The notes under the pieces: model-generated
Database searches by the model: none
Told to the model about the DNA's origin: nothing
Seen by the model: the letters and a program-made list of their open reading frames with translations, nothing else
Source of the DNA: Stigmatella aurantiaca DW4/3-1
GTDB taxonomy: Bacteria; Myxococcota; Myxococcia; Myxococcales; Myxococcaceae
Reading direction: 5' to 3'
Length of the DNA stretch: 64,000 bases
NCBI RefSeq assembly: GCF_000165485.1
Contig: NC_014623.1
Coordinates: 7,458,893-7,522,892 of the forward strand
Shown here: positions 9,402-18,463 of the stretch, one piece after another
Position numbering within the stretch: position 1 is the stretch's first letter
Layout: every line of letters starts with the position of its first letter
Program-made: the position numbers and the translations under genes

Positions 9402-10196
9402 GTGGGCACCTACCCGAGCATCAGCCTCTTCTTTCCCGCCTGGAACGAGGAGGACTACGTCGAGCGTGCAGTCACGCGAGCACTGGATGTCCTCCCCCGG
9501 CTCACCGACGACTTCGAGATTGTCGTCGTCAACGACGCATCCACGGATCGCACCAAGGAGATCTGCGAGTCGCTGGCCCAGCGGATCCCCCAACTCCGGG
9601 TCATCACGCACGAGACGAACCTGAAGCTGGGCGGGGCAATGCGCACCGGCCTGTCGTCCTCCACCAAGGACATCGTCGTCTACACGGACATCGATCTGCC
9701 CTGGGATCTGAGGGAGCTGGAGCGGGCCCTGCACCTGATGGACTACCTGGAGGCGGACATGATCTGCGCCTTCCGGTTTGACCGCACGAGCGAAGGCCCC
9801 AAGCGAATCATCTACTCGTTCGTCTACAACCTGCTGATCCGTTCGCTCTTCGACATCAACATCAAGGACGTGAACTTCAGCTTCAAGGTGATGCACCGGC
9901 GGGTGCTGGAGTCGATCGAGCTGAGGAGCATGGGCTCGTTCATCGACGCGGAACTGGTGGTGAAGGCCATCCGCAAGGGCTTCCGGGTCTTCCAGATGGG
10001 CGTGGACTACTTCCCGCGCACCCGGGGCGTGTCCACGCTGGCCTCGCCCTCGGTCATCCTGAAGATGGTGCGGGAGTTGGTGGACCTTTACCCCGAGACG
10101 CGCAAGCCCCAGCAGCCCTCGAAGCCGGTGCGCTTGCCACCTTCGGTGACGACCCTGCACACTGCCCAGTCGACGAAGCGCCGGACCCACGGTTAG
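9402..10196 (+). CDS. Glycosyltransferase family 2 (dolichyl-phosphate mannose synthase-like)
   Basis: Transfers a sugar from a nucleotide donor to a lipid or glycan acceptor at the inner face of the membrane. The 264 residues begin with the GT2 nucleotide-binding start ISLFFPAWNEEDYVERAV, then VVVNDASTDRT and the metal-binding VYTDIDLPWDL (DxD). No clear membrane helices are seen, so it belongs to the short soluble GT2 type. GTG start at 9402. The next gene, a YdjC-like deacetylase, starts 14 bases after its stop, so both probably act on the same envelope or secreted glycan. Confidence 0.9.
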   Translation: MGTYPSISLFFPAWNEEDYVERAVTRALDVLPRLTDDFEIVVVNDASTDRTKEICESLAQRIPQLRVITHETNLKLGGAMRTGLSSSTKDIVVYTDIDLPWDLRELERALHLMDYLEADMICAFRFDRTSEGPKRIIYSFVYNLLIRSLFDINIKDVNFSFKVMHRRVLESIELRSMGSFIDAELVVKAIRKGFRVFQMGVDYFPRTRGVSTLASPSVILKMVRELVDLYPETRKPQQPSKPVRLPPSVTTLHTAQSTKRRTHG

Positions 10197-10210
10197 CGGG
10201 CGGAACCTAC

Positions 10211-11056
10211 GTGAGCCGCCGCACGCGCCTCATCGTCAACGCCGACGACCTGGGGATGCACCCATCCCTGGACGCGGGCATTCTCCGGGCGCACCGGGAA
10301 GGCATCGTCACCAGCGCCACGGTGCTGGCCATGGGGCCCAGCGCGCCCCAGGCCGTCCTCCAGGCCAGGGAACAAGGGCTCGCCCTGGGCGTCCACCTGG
10401 CCTTCTCCACGCGCCTGCCCTGCGCGGCCCCCGCCACCGAGGTTCCCACGGTGGCCCCGGGGGGGCGGCTCCGCGCGAACTGGGCTGACTTCGCACGCGC
10501 CTGGCTCACCGGACGGGTGCGGCGCGGAGAGATGGAGCGCGAACTGGCCGCGCAGCTCGCGCGGGTACGGGAACTCGGGGCGACCGTGGATCATCTGGAC
10601 GCCCACCAACACCTGCACCTGCTGCCGGGCCTCCGGGGTTGTGTCGAGGCGCTCGCCCACCGCGAAGGCCTGCCGGTGCGCTGGCCAGATCGGCTGCCCC
10701 GTGCCTCTTGGCTCCGGGCGCCCGGGCCAGCCCTGAAGACCCTGTTGCTGACCGCGCTGGCCCGGACCGCACCGCGTCCTCCCTCCGGTGTCCGCCGGGT
10801 GAGCGCCGGGGGCGTCTTCGAAGCAGGCCGTCTCGATGAGAGCACCCTGCTGCGCCTGTTGGACACGCTGCCCTCGGGGGACTTCGAGGTGGGCTGTCAC
10901 CCTGGCGAGGGAAGCCCTCATGTTCCCGAGGATCCGGCGTGGACCTACGGCTGGCAGTCCGAGCTGAGCGCCCTGACCAGCCCCCGGGTGAAGGCCCGGC
11001 TCGAGGAGCGTGGCATCGAGCTGATCACCTACGCCCGGGCTTCGTCGAGGCGCTGA
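10211..11056 (+). CDS. ChbG/YdjC/HpnK-family carbohydrate deacetylase
   Basis: Metal-dependent deacetylase of N-acetylated sugars or hopanoid head groups. The 281 residues contain the family hallmarks: NADDLGMHPSLDAGI at the N-terminus (metal-binding DD), the middle motif VDHLDAHQHLHLLPG with the metal His pair, and VGCHPGEG near the C-terminus. GTG start at 10211 is preceded by GGCGGAA. It is the second gene of a two-gene unit with the GT2 glycosyltransferase. The natural substrate cannot be chosen from the sequence. Confidence 0.88.
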   Translation: MSRRTRLIVNADDLGMHPSLDAGILRAHREGIVTSATVLAMGPSAPQAVLQAREQGLALGVHLAFSTRLPCAAPATEVPTVAPGGRLRANWADFARAWLTGRVRRGEMERELAAQLARVRELGATVDHLDAHQHLHLLPGLRGCVEALAHREGLPVRWPDRLPRASWLRAPGPALKTLLLTALARTAPRPPSGVRRVSAGGVFEAGRLDESTLLRLLDTLPSGDFEVGCHPGEGSPHVPEDPAWTYGWQSELSALTSPRVKARLEERGIELITYARASSRR

Positions 11057-11061
11057 GCAGA

Positions 11062-14000
11062 CTAAGGGGCGGCGCGGGCAAGGAACCCCTTGAGGGTCGA
11101 GACGACCAGGAGCAGTTCCTGCTCGAGGAGGGGAAACCGCTCCTCGATGGGGGGAGGCGCGCCACTCTCTCGTAACGCGGCCTCCAGCGCCTTCGCATGG
11201 TCGCGCAGGACTTCGGCGCCGATGTTGGCCGCCAGGCTCTTCAAGGTATGGGCCGCACGGGTGGCACGTTCCCGGTCGCCGTCGTTCCAGGCCACGAGAA
11301 ACTGTGCCCAGGAATCCGGCGCATCGCCCAGGAACAGCTCGACCACCGTCCGGTACAGAACGGCATCTCCATCCAAGTTGATCAGCGCGCTGTCCATGTT
11401 CACGTGCAGTGGAAGGGGCGTGCCCAACGCCTCCGTGCTCGGAGCGCGATCATGCGGGGGACTCTCCGCCTGCAAGGGGTTGTCCGCCAGGGCGTCCAGC
11501 GGCGTCGCCTCACTCCAGGAGCCAGGGGCAATCCACCGTCCCAGGGTTTGGTAGAGATGGTTGACGTCGATGGGCTTGCTCAGGTGATCGTTCATGCCGG
11601 ACTTCAAGCTGCGCTCGCGATCTCCTTCCAAGGCGTTGGCGGTCATGGCGATGATCGGCAGTTGGGCGAACTGGGCCTTGCTCCGAATGCGCCGGGTGGC
11701 CTCGTAGCCATCCATGACCGGCATCTGGCAATCCATCAAGACGGCTTCATACGCCCCCTGTTCCAGGCGCTCGATGGCCTCCGCGCCATGCGCCGCCACG
11801 TCCACTTTCAAGCCCGCTCGCCGCAGGAAGTGCAGCGCCACTTCCTGATTCAGCCGGTTGTCCTCCACGAGCAGGATGCGCGCGCCTTGCAGGTGGCGGA
11901 GGACGGCCTGCGATGCGCCCTCCCGCCGCAGGGGAGCGGCCCTAAACTGCGTGGAGGGATGCCCCAGGGCCCTCTGGACGGCATCCAGCAGTGTCGAGGC
12001 CGTCACGGGCTTGTTCACGTAAGCCTGGATCCCAGCCTCCTGCGCCTGCTGGACGACGATGGGACGCTCATCCATGGACGCCATGATGACCGTCGGCAAC
12101 GGGACTGATTCCTTTCGCTGAAGCAGCCTGCGGCTGGTCTCGATGCCATCGAGCCCAGGCATGTGGTAGTCGATCAGCATCAGGTGGTAGGGCTGGCCAT
12201 CCATGCCACGCGCCAGCTCCTCCAGCGCCTGCCGGCCGTCGGCCACCGCATGGGCCACGAACCCGAAGGAGGCAAACATCGCGCTGAGAATGTGCCGGGC
12301 ACTGGCGTTGTCGTCCACGACCAGCACCCTCAGCGCGCCCCATGACGCGAGCCCTTCGCGGCCAACACGGGCGCTTTCCTCCAGGAGCCTGGCCAGCGTC
12401 AGCTCGAACCAGAAGCAACTGCCTTGGCCAGGCTGGCTGTCCACCCCGATTCGGCCGCCCATCAGCTCCACGAGCCGCTTGCTGATGGCAAGACCGAGCC
12501 CCGTCCCCCCGTACTTGCGTGTCACCGAACTGTCGGTCTGAAAGAAGGACTGGAAGAGGCGCGGAAGCTGCTCCGCGGCAATCCCAATGCCGGTGTCCCG
12601 GACCGAGAACCTGCATGCGACGCCCGAGGCGAGTTCGGCCACCTTCTCCACCCGCACGACCACCTCTCCGGCGGGGGTGAACTTGAGCGCGTTGCTGATC
12701 AGGTTCTGGAGAATCTGCCGTAACCGCAAGGGATCCCCGGCCAAGGCGGCCGGAAGGGAGGCATCCACATCGAAGAGCAGCTCGATGCCCTTGTCCTGAG
12801 CGGCGCTGGCAAACACGTCGGCCAGCCCGGAGATGAGTTCATTCAACGAAACGGGCACCGTTTCGATTTCAAGCCGGCCCGCATCGATCTTCGAAAAGTC
12901 GAGAATGTCGTTGATGATGCCGAGCAGGGACTGGGCCGAGCGGCTCGCCTTGACGATGAAGTCGCGCTTTTCCTCCGGAGAGCCCGCATCGAGCGCAAGC
13001 TGGGTCATCCCAATGATGGCGTTCATGGGCGTCCGGATCTCGTGGCTCATGTTGGCGAGGAACTCGCCCTTGGCGCGATTGGCCTCCTCGGCAGATTCCT
13101 TGGCCTGACGAAGCTCCTCTTCCGAGCGGCGCCGGCCGTGCAGGTTGTCCAGGAAGGCATTGAACCAGCCCACCATCTCCTTGATCTCGTCCTGGGTCCG
13201 CGAGGGGGGCAGGGGCCGGACCTGTTCCAGCCGGTCCTGCTGGATGTTCTGGAAGCCTTCGGAAATGGCCCGGATGGGCGCGACCACCCGCCGCGAATAG
13301 CGCATCGCCACCAGGGTGATCACCGCGAAGCAGGCCAGCAGGACGGCCAGCCCCACCCCTCCGATTCTCAGCATGGGCGCCATCAGGCTGGCCTGCGGTA
13401 GCACGCTGATGACCTGCCAACCCATCGGGTCCATGCGAAGGTAGTTGAGCAGTACATCTTGCGATCCCAGCCGCAGGGCCACCCGGCCCTGCTCCCCCTT
13501 CAGCAGGGCCTCGAACCCAGGCACCAGGGACTGGCCGATGAGGGACTTGTCGGGGTGGACGAGCAGCCGCCCCCTGCCGTCGGCGACCATCAAGTAGCCG
13601 CCCTCCCCAATGTCCAAGCGCTTGAAGTGCTCGTGGAGATGCTCGGTCGAGTAGTTGAGCACGACCACACCCACGGGCTCGGGAGCCATCCCTCCCTGAG
13701 GGATGCGCCGGATCACCCTCGTGGCGACAAGCACCTTGCTGTGCGGCGAGGCCGCATTCACATTGTCCTCCACCCCATGCCAGACGATGGCCTGAGGAGA
13801 GGCAAGGGACGCGGCGTAAAGGCGGCTGCGCAGTTCCAGCCTGACCGTGGAGACATCCAGCGTGGAGCCCACGTGGAAGTGCCGCCCCGCCGGTGTGAAC
13901 AGGTCGATGGACTCCAGCCCTTTCAGACCGCTGTAGCCGCTCAGGATGTAACCCATCTTCGCCTGGGTGGCCAACGCGGCGTAGCCGTCATCGGCGTCCA

Positions 14001-14250
14001 CGGAGACGAGCGCATCGCCGATGTCCTCGATGCCGGTGATGCTGGCCGCCAGACTCTCGACCTGCTCGGTCTGAAGCCGCAGATAATCGCGCTGATTGTC
14101 CAGGAGACGGGCGTTGTATTCGCTGGCCAGGCGCACGATGGCGTCACGCGACAATTGATACGAGGTGACACCAAAGATCAGCAACGGAACCACGCTCGCG
14201 GCCAGCAGGTAGCCGATCAGCTTGACCGTAATGGACAGTCGGATCGTCAC
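11062..14250 (-). CDS. Hybrid sensor histidine kinase (dCACHE-HAMP-HisKA-HATPase-REC-REC-HPt)
   Basis: A 1062-residue multi-step phosphorelay protein. A first membrane helix near 10-30 is followed by a large periplasmic CACHE-type sensor, a second helix ([18 protein letters not shown]) near 300 and HAMP. Then come HisKA with the phospho-His in [16 protein letters not shown], HATPase with [11 protein letters not shown] and [18 protein letters not shown], a first REC ([25 protein letters not shown]), a second REC ([29 protein letters not shown]), and a C-terminal HPt with phospho-His in [14 protein letters not shown]. It ends a few bases from the convergent deacetylase gene. The gene upstream codes for a periplasmic sugar-binding-like lipoprotein that probably feeds a ligand signal to the CACHE domain. 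Confidence 0.95.
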   Translation of the reverse strand: MTIRLSITVKLIGYLLAASVVPLLIFGVTSYQLSRDAIVRLASEYNARLLDNQRDYLRLQTEQVESLAASITGIEDIGDALVSVDADDGYAALATQAKMGYILSGYSGLKGLESIDLFTPAGRHFHVGSTLDVSTVRLELRSRLYAASLASPQAIVWHGVEDNVNAASPHSKVLVATRVIRRIPQGGMAPEPVGVVVLNYSTEHLHEHFKRLDIGEGGYLMVADGRGRLLVHPDKSLIGQSLVPGFEALLKGEQGRVALRLGSQDVLLNYLRMDPMGWQVISVLPQASLMAPMLRIGGVGLAVLLACFAVITLVAMRYSRRVVAPIRAISEGFQNIQQDRLEQVRPLPPSRTQDEIKEMVGWFNAFLDNLHGRRRSEEELRQAKESAEEANRAKGEFLANMSHEIRTPMNAIIGMTQLALDAGSPEEKRDFIVKASRSAQSLLGIINDILDFSKIDAGRLEIETVPVSLNELISGLADVFASAAQDKGIELLFDVDASLPAALAGDPLRLRQILQNLISNALKFTPAGEVVVRVEKVAELASGVACRFSVRDTGIGIAAEQLPRLFQSFFQTDSSVTRKYGGTGLGLAISKRLVELMGGRIGVDSQPGQGSCFWFELTLARLLEESARVGREGLASWGALRVLVVDDNASARHILSAMFASFGFVAHAVADGRQALEELARGMDGQPYHLMLIDYHMPGLDGIETSRRLLQRKESVPLPTVIMASMDERPIVVQQAQEAGIQAYVNKPVTASTLLDAVQRALGHPSTQFRAAPLRREGASQAVLRHLQGARILLVEDNRLNQEVALHFLRRAGLKVDVAAHGAEAIERLEQGAYEAVLMDCQMPVMDGYEATRRIRSKAQFAQLPIIAMTANALEGDRERSLKSGMNDHLSKPIDVNHLYQTLGRWIAPGSWSEATPLDALADNPLQAESPPHDRAPSTEALGTPLPLHVNMDSALINLDGDAVLYRTVVELFLGDAPDSWAQFLVAWNDGDRERATRAAHTLKSLAANIGAEVLRDHAKALEAALRESGAPPPIEERFPLLEQELLLVVSTLKGFLARAAP

Positions 14251-14269
14251 GCGGTTTCCCGGAGCCTGG

Positions 14270-15265
14270 CTACTTCAGGCTCTCCAGGGTGACGAGGCTC
14301 GTCTCGACGAGCACCACCTCCGGAACCGCCTCCCCGTTGAGCACGCGACTCGCCAGGATGATGCCCTGATACCCCTGCTCGGCGGCTTGCTGGTTGACGG
14401 TCACCTCCATGCGCCCCGACAGGATGGCCCGCTTGGCTTCCTCCAAGGCATCGTAGGCGGCCACCTTGACGCCATACCGTCCCGACTCCTGGAGAAACTG
14501 GATGGCCCCCAGGGCCATCATGTCGTTGGCACAAAACAACAGGGTGATGTCCGGATGGTCGGAGAAGAGCCGCCGGGTCACGTCCCGGCCCTCATCAATC
14601 TTCCAGTTCGCGGACTCCCGGGCCACGAGCCGGATGAGGGGGTTCTCCCGGAAGGCCCGCTCGGCCCCCACCCTGCGCTGACGCGAGTTGTCGGCGCTGC
14701 GGATGCCCTCGAGGATGGCTGCCTGGGCGGGTTTGTGGATCTCCCGGGCGATGAACCCGGCGGACTCATAGGCAGCCTTCTCGTTGTCCACGCTGATAAA
14801 TGGAACAGGGGCCATCCCCTGGCCCTTCATGGCCTCGGCATCCAACCGGTTATCGATGTTGATGATTCGAATGCCCGCCTCCTGGGCGGCCTTCAGCACC
14901 GGCACCAGCCGCAGCGAATCTCCCGGGGCAATCACGATGGCATCGAACTTCATCCGGATCAGATCCTCGATGATCTGGATCTGCTGCTCGATCGAGGTCT
15001 CCTGCGCGGCGGTCTTGACCAGCAGGTCGATGCCCAGCTCCTTCTGCGCGCGCCGGGCCCCCTTCTCCATCTCGATGAAGAACGGATTGGTGAGGGTCTT
15101 CATCACCAGGGCGATCTTCCGGGCATTGGGCGCCGCGTCAGGCTCACGCTGCGTGCGGGACGACACGGACGCGACGACGTCCGGAACCGTCGGCCGAGGA
15201 GAGTCGCTGCACGCCATGAAGGCCGAAGCCCAGGCCAGGACACACAGCCATCGCAAGAAACGCAC
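14270..15265 (-). CDS. Periplasmic sugar-binding-like lipoprotein (RbsB-type, peripla_BP_4)
   Basis: Type I periplasmic binding protein of about 331 residues, related to RbsB/XylF. The N-terminus is a lipoprotein signal (LCVLAWASAFMACSD, lipobox FMAC). The mature part begins with KIALVMKTLTNPFFIEMEKG and shows the hinge-forming FDAIVIAPGDS and LFCANDMMALGA segments. GTG at 15265 was chosen because GGAGG lies five bases before it and the signal peptide follows directly; a TTG five codons earlier is possible. No ABC permease or ATPase is near. It sits just before the hybrid kinase gene, so it more likely works as a ligand sensor for that kinase than as a transporter part. Confidence 0.88.
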   Translation of the reverse strand: MRFLRWLCVLAWASAFMACSDSPRPTVPDVVASVSSRTQREPDAAPNARKIALVMKTLTNPFFIEMEKGARRAQKELGIDLLVKTAAQETSIEQQIQIIEDLIRMKFDAIVIAPGDSLRLVPVLKAAQEAGIRIINIDNRLDAEAMKGQGMAPVPFISVDNEKAAYESAGFIAREIHKPAQAAILEGIRSADNSRQRRVGAERAFRENPLIRLVARESANWKIDEGRDVTRRLFSDHPDITLLFCANDMMALGAIQFLQESGRYGVKVAAYDALEEAKRAILSGRMEVTVNQQAAEQGYQGIILASRVLNGEAVPEVVLVETSLVTLESLK

Positions 15266-15331
15266 GGAGGCCTCCGGCAACAGATTCTATACCTGCCCCC
15301 ACATACAGCAACCGTGATACCCTGATCAAAG

Positions 15332-16525
15332 ATGGAACAAACGGCGTCCGCGTCCGGACCTCCCTCTGGCGGTCAGCCCCCGTCCACCCGACAGGTCCTG
15401 ATCGCCGACGACGACGCAGCGAGTCGAAAAATCGCCGCCGCCTTGCTGGCGGCTTCGGATTACCGCATCCGCTTCGCCACGAGCGGCGAGGAGACCCTGG
15501 CAGCGGTGGGGGAGGAGCGGCCCGACCTGGTGTTGCTCGACGTCATGATGCCGGGCCTGGATGGCTTCGAGGTGTGCCGCCGGCTGCGCGAGCGGCTGAG
15601 CGGCGAATACATCCCCATCATCCTGGTCACATCACTGGACGGACGGAGCGATGTCGTCCAAGGGCTGAAGGCAGGGGCTGACGATTTCCTTCACAAGCCG
15701 GTGCATGGCGCCGAGCTGAGGGCCCGCGTCTCCAACCTCCTCAAGGTGCGCGCTTACCACCAGCTCCTGGCCGCCCAGCGGGACAGTGCGCTCGCCACGG
15801 TGGAGTTGCTGCGCCAGCAAGTCTTGCATGCGGATCGCCTGGCCACGCTGGGCACCCTGGCCGCCGGCGTCAGCCACGAGCTGAACAACATCGCTCAAGT
15901 GCTCCGCAGCGCCTTGGACACCAGCAGCGCGGATGATGACGGATGGGCCATCGCGGCGAATACGACCTCCAGGACGGTGCTCACCCATGTGGCCAACCAC
16001 GTCACCGAGCTGTCGAGGACCCTCCTGCACATCGCCCGTCCTGCGGGGGGATCGACGCCCGAGATCGCCCTCGGCCAGACGCTGGAAGAGGTGCACAACA
16101 TGCTCCGGATCACCGGGCGCATCCGCCATGCGGAGGTTTCCCTGGTCCTGCCCCAGGAACGCTGTGTCATCCGCGCCAGCCCTGTGCAGGCCCAGCAGGT
16201 GTTCCTCAACCTGATTGGCAACGCCGCGGACGCGGTGGTGTCCTCGAGCAGCCCCCGCATCGAGGCGGGCATCCGGCCCCAGCCTGGGGGACGGCTCGAA
16301 GCCTGGGTGCAGGACAACGGTCCGGGGATGTCCGAGGGCGTCCTCGCCCGCATCTTCGAGCCCTTTTTCACCACCAAGCCTCCGGGCCTCGGAACGGGCC
16401 TGGGCCTTCCCGTCGTCAAGCAGCTCGTCGAGTCCTGGGGGGGCCACATCCACGTCCAGAGCCGCCCGGGACAAGGCACGCGCGTGGTGCTCGATCTCCC
16501 GGCTGTCCAAGCAGCCTCCCCGTGA
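15332..16525 (+). CDS. Response regulator-histidine kinase (REC-HisKA-HATPase)
   Basis: A 397-residue soluble protein. The REC domain (about 20-140) has the acidic pair DDDAAS and the phospho-acceptor in VLLDVMMPGLDGFEV, then LKAGADDFLHKPV. The kinase part has a divergent H-box GVSHELNNIAQVLRS, lacking the usual NPL after the N residues, then HATPase motifs FLNLIGNAADAVVS and GTGLGLPVVKQLVESWGG. It is divergent from the binding-protein/hybrid-kinase pair and shares their intergenic space, so the three may form one signalling circuit. ATG start at 15332. Confidence 0.9.
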   Translation: MEQTASASGPPSGGQPPSTRQVLIADDDAASRKIAAALLAASDYRIRFATSGEETLAAVGEERPDLVLLDVMMPGLDGFEVCRRLRERLSGEYIPIILVTSLDGRSDVVQGLKAGADDFLHKPVHGAELRARVSNLLKVRAYHQLLAAQRDSALATVELLRQQVLHADRLATLGTLAAGVSHELNNIAQVLRSALDTSSADDDGWAIAANTTSRTVLTHVANHVTELSRTLLHIARPAGGSTPEIALGQTLEEVHNMLRITGRIRHAEVSLVLPQERCVIRASPVQAQQVFLNLIGNAADAVVSSSSPRIEAGIRPQPGGRLEAWVQDNGPGMSEGVLARIFEPFFTTKPPGLGTGLGLPVVKQLVESWGGHIHVQSRPGQGTRVVLDLPAVQAASP

Positions 16526-16549
16526 AGTCGCCCCTCCCAGGGGCCGGAC

Positions 16550-17233
16550 TCACCGGGGGGAGCTGGGCTCACCGGGTACGCGCGCCCGATAGAGGATGTG
16601 CGGAGTGCTGTAGCCCGCGTCCAGCTCCACCGTCTCGTCCACCTCGAACCCTGCCTGCCGAAGCAGCGCCTGCAAGGTCTCTCTGGGCTTGAGGGCCAGG
16701 GCGCCCCCCGCCTTGGTCCTCCGCAGAAGCGTCACCATCACCCACTCCTGCGCAAGGCATTTGTAGTGCTTCCAGGAGCCGTCCCCTTCGGCCTCTTTCA
16801 GAAGAAGTGACCCCCCCGGACGCAGCAGGCGCCGCGCCGTGGAGAGGAACTCCAGCCAGCGCGCCTCTGGCAACAGATAGAGGACATCGCACACCACCGC
16901 GGCATCGAACTGGCCCTCGCGCTCCGCGGCGAGGCGCTCCACGGTGCCCACCTCGATGTGGACATTGGGCAGCCGTCCCGGTCCTGTCGCAGCCCACCTC
17001 ACCTTGCGGGCATCCGGGTCCACGCCAAACACCTCGCGAGCCGGCTCCTCCAAGGCCAGCAGTGCCGAGAGCAACCCATGGCCGCATCCCACGTCCGCGA
17101 CGGTGGCACCGGGGGGGACCCGGCGGGCGACGGCCTCCAGCGGGGCGGAGAAGGCGCGGGCTCGAACGTGGAAGCGCTCCGTGGCAGGCAACGCCGAGAA
17201 CAACGCGAGAGCCCTTCCCAGAGACGCGCTCAC
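16550..17233 (-). CDS. Class I SAM-dependent methyltransferase
   Basis: A 227-residue methyltransferase. SAM-binding motif I is GATVADVGCGHGLLSALLAL, motif II VFGVDPDARKV, and the later acidic and LLRPGGSLLLKEAEG motifs are intact. The GTG at 17233 overlaps the stop of the mannosyltransferase gene by four bases (GTGA), which fixes the start and implies translational coupling. The same frame stays open far upstream (to about 18010) but that part is antisense to the membrane protein gene and has no protein-like character. The acceptor is unknown; the partner suggests a lipid-linked glycan. Confidence 0.85.
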   Translation of the reverse strand: MSASLGRALALFSALPATERFHVRARAFSAPLEAVARRVPPGATVADVGCGHGLLSALLALEEPAREVFGVDPDARKVRWAATGPGRLPNVHIEVGTVERLAAEREGQFDAAVVCDVLYLLPEARWLEFLSTARRLLRPGGSLLLKEAEGDGSWKHYKCLAQEWVMVTLLRRTKAGGALALKPRETLQALLRQAGFEVDETVELDAGYSTPHILYRARVPGEPSSPR

Positions 17234-18378
17234 GAGATGTACCGGTCCATCCCGAAAGCGGCGCTGAGGAAGACGAGCCCCACGGCGCTGACGGCCAGCA
17301 GCCCCCGGCGCAATCGCGGGCGATCCCGCAGCAGCAGAGCGAACGTCAGGAACAACGGGAAGGCAGAGAGCAGGTAACGCCCCATCCCCATGAAGTCCTT
17401 GGTGGACAGGGCGGGCAGCCCCACGATGGCGAGGGTGAAGACGGCATAACCCCACCCAAGCCGGCGGGCCGTGGGCCAGACCATGCCGAGCGCAAGGAAG
17501 GTGAGCAGCGCATGGGTGATGAATCGCCCCACCACCTCCGCGTTGTTCCCCGAAAAGAAGACGGCCTGGAACCAGGCCAGCTTGAGCCACGTGCGCCAGC
17601 CAGGGGCTTGATCCCACCCAGGAGAGCCCTGGGTCTCCACGAACGCGAAGGGCGCGCCGAAAGCCTCCCGCAGATACAACAGGTAGCAGATGAACCCAGC
17701 GGCGGAGAGCAGGGGAAGCAGATCTCCGGCATTCCAGCGCAGGCCCCGCTCGCGCTTCCACTCCAACCGGCGCACCAGCAGCCCCAGCACCACGGCAGGG
17801 GCCACGGGCCTTGCCGCCGTGGCCAGCGCTCCGAGCAACACGGCAGGAAGCAAGTGCCCCTTTTCCAATAGAAGGAAGGCGCTCACCACCAGCAGCAGGA
17901 AGAGCGCGTCGGAGTACATGACGCCATAGAGGTAGAAGGCGAACGGATACAGGCTGATGAGCATCCCGGCTTGAAGCGCGGTGGCCGGATCCACGCGGGT
18001 GCAGGCCCACCGGGTGAAAAGCACCATCGCCAAGGGGCCACAGAGCAGCGTGACGGCGATGCCCGCCACGTAGGTGCTCAACCCCAGTTGCATGAAGAGA
18101 CGGATGGCCAGGGGGTAGAGCGGAAAGAACGCCACAGGGCTCTGCTGACCGGGTGTGTAGGAGTACCCCTGCTCAGCGATGAGCTTGTACCAACTGGCAT
18201 CCCAGGCCACCCAACCCATGGAGAGGTATTGGTCCGGACGCAGGGGCAGCGCCGAGGGATCCTTGTGGTGGAAGTACCAAGCGCCCGCTGCGGCCGCCAC
18301 GGCACACACGGCGACGGAGACCAGGACCAGGAGCGCGATGGTGAGCGGAGGGGAGCGAGGCATGAGGGGGCGAGGCAT
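17230..18378 (-). CDS. PIG-V-like mannosyltransferase, multi-pass membrane protein
   Basis: Predicted membrane glycosyltransferase of 382 residues with about nine hydrophobic helices. After the first helix the exported loop reads DQYLSMGWVAWDASWYKLIAEQGY, the WDxxWY pattern of PIG-V/GT-C enzymes that use a polyprenyl-phosphate sugar donor. FFPLYPLAIRLFMQLG and LYPFAFYLYGVMYSDALFLLL are also typical. ATG start at 18378 is preceded by GAGGG. The following methyltransferase gene overlaps its stop. Confidence 0.85.
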   Translation of the reverse strand: MPRPLMPRSPPLTIALLVLVSVAVCAVAAAAGAWYFHHKDPSALPLRPDQYLSMGWVAWDASWYKLIAEQGYSYTPGQQSPVAFFPLYPLAIRLFMQLGLSTYVAGIAVTLLCGPLAMVLFTRWACTRVDPATALQAGMLISLYPFAFYLYGVMYSDALFLLLVVSAFLLLEKGHLLPAVLLGALATAARPVAPAVVLGLLVRRLEWKRERGLRWNAGDLLPLLSAAGFICYLLYLREAFGAPFAFVETQGSPGWDQAPGWRTWLKLAWFQAVFFSGNNAEVVGRFITHALLTFLALGMVWPTARRLGWGYAVFTLAIVGLPALSTKDFMGMGRYLLSAFPLFLTFALLLRDRPRLRRGLLAVSAVGLVFLSAAFGMDRYIS

Positions 18379-18463
18379 GGTCCATCCCTCTGCCCCCGGT
18401 CAAGGGGCTTGGAGATGCCAGGGGGACTTTCCCTGGCATTCCCAGGCCCTCAGGACCTCTCAG

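Noticed and set aside
17234-18010. Upstream extension of the methyltransferase frame
   Set aside because: Antiparallel in quality to the membrane mannosyltransferase coded on the same strand in another frame; the GTGA overlap at 17230-17233 gives a better start.
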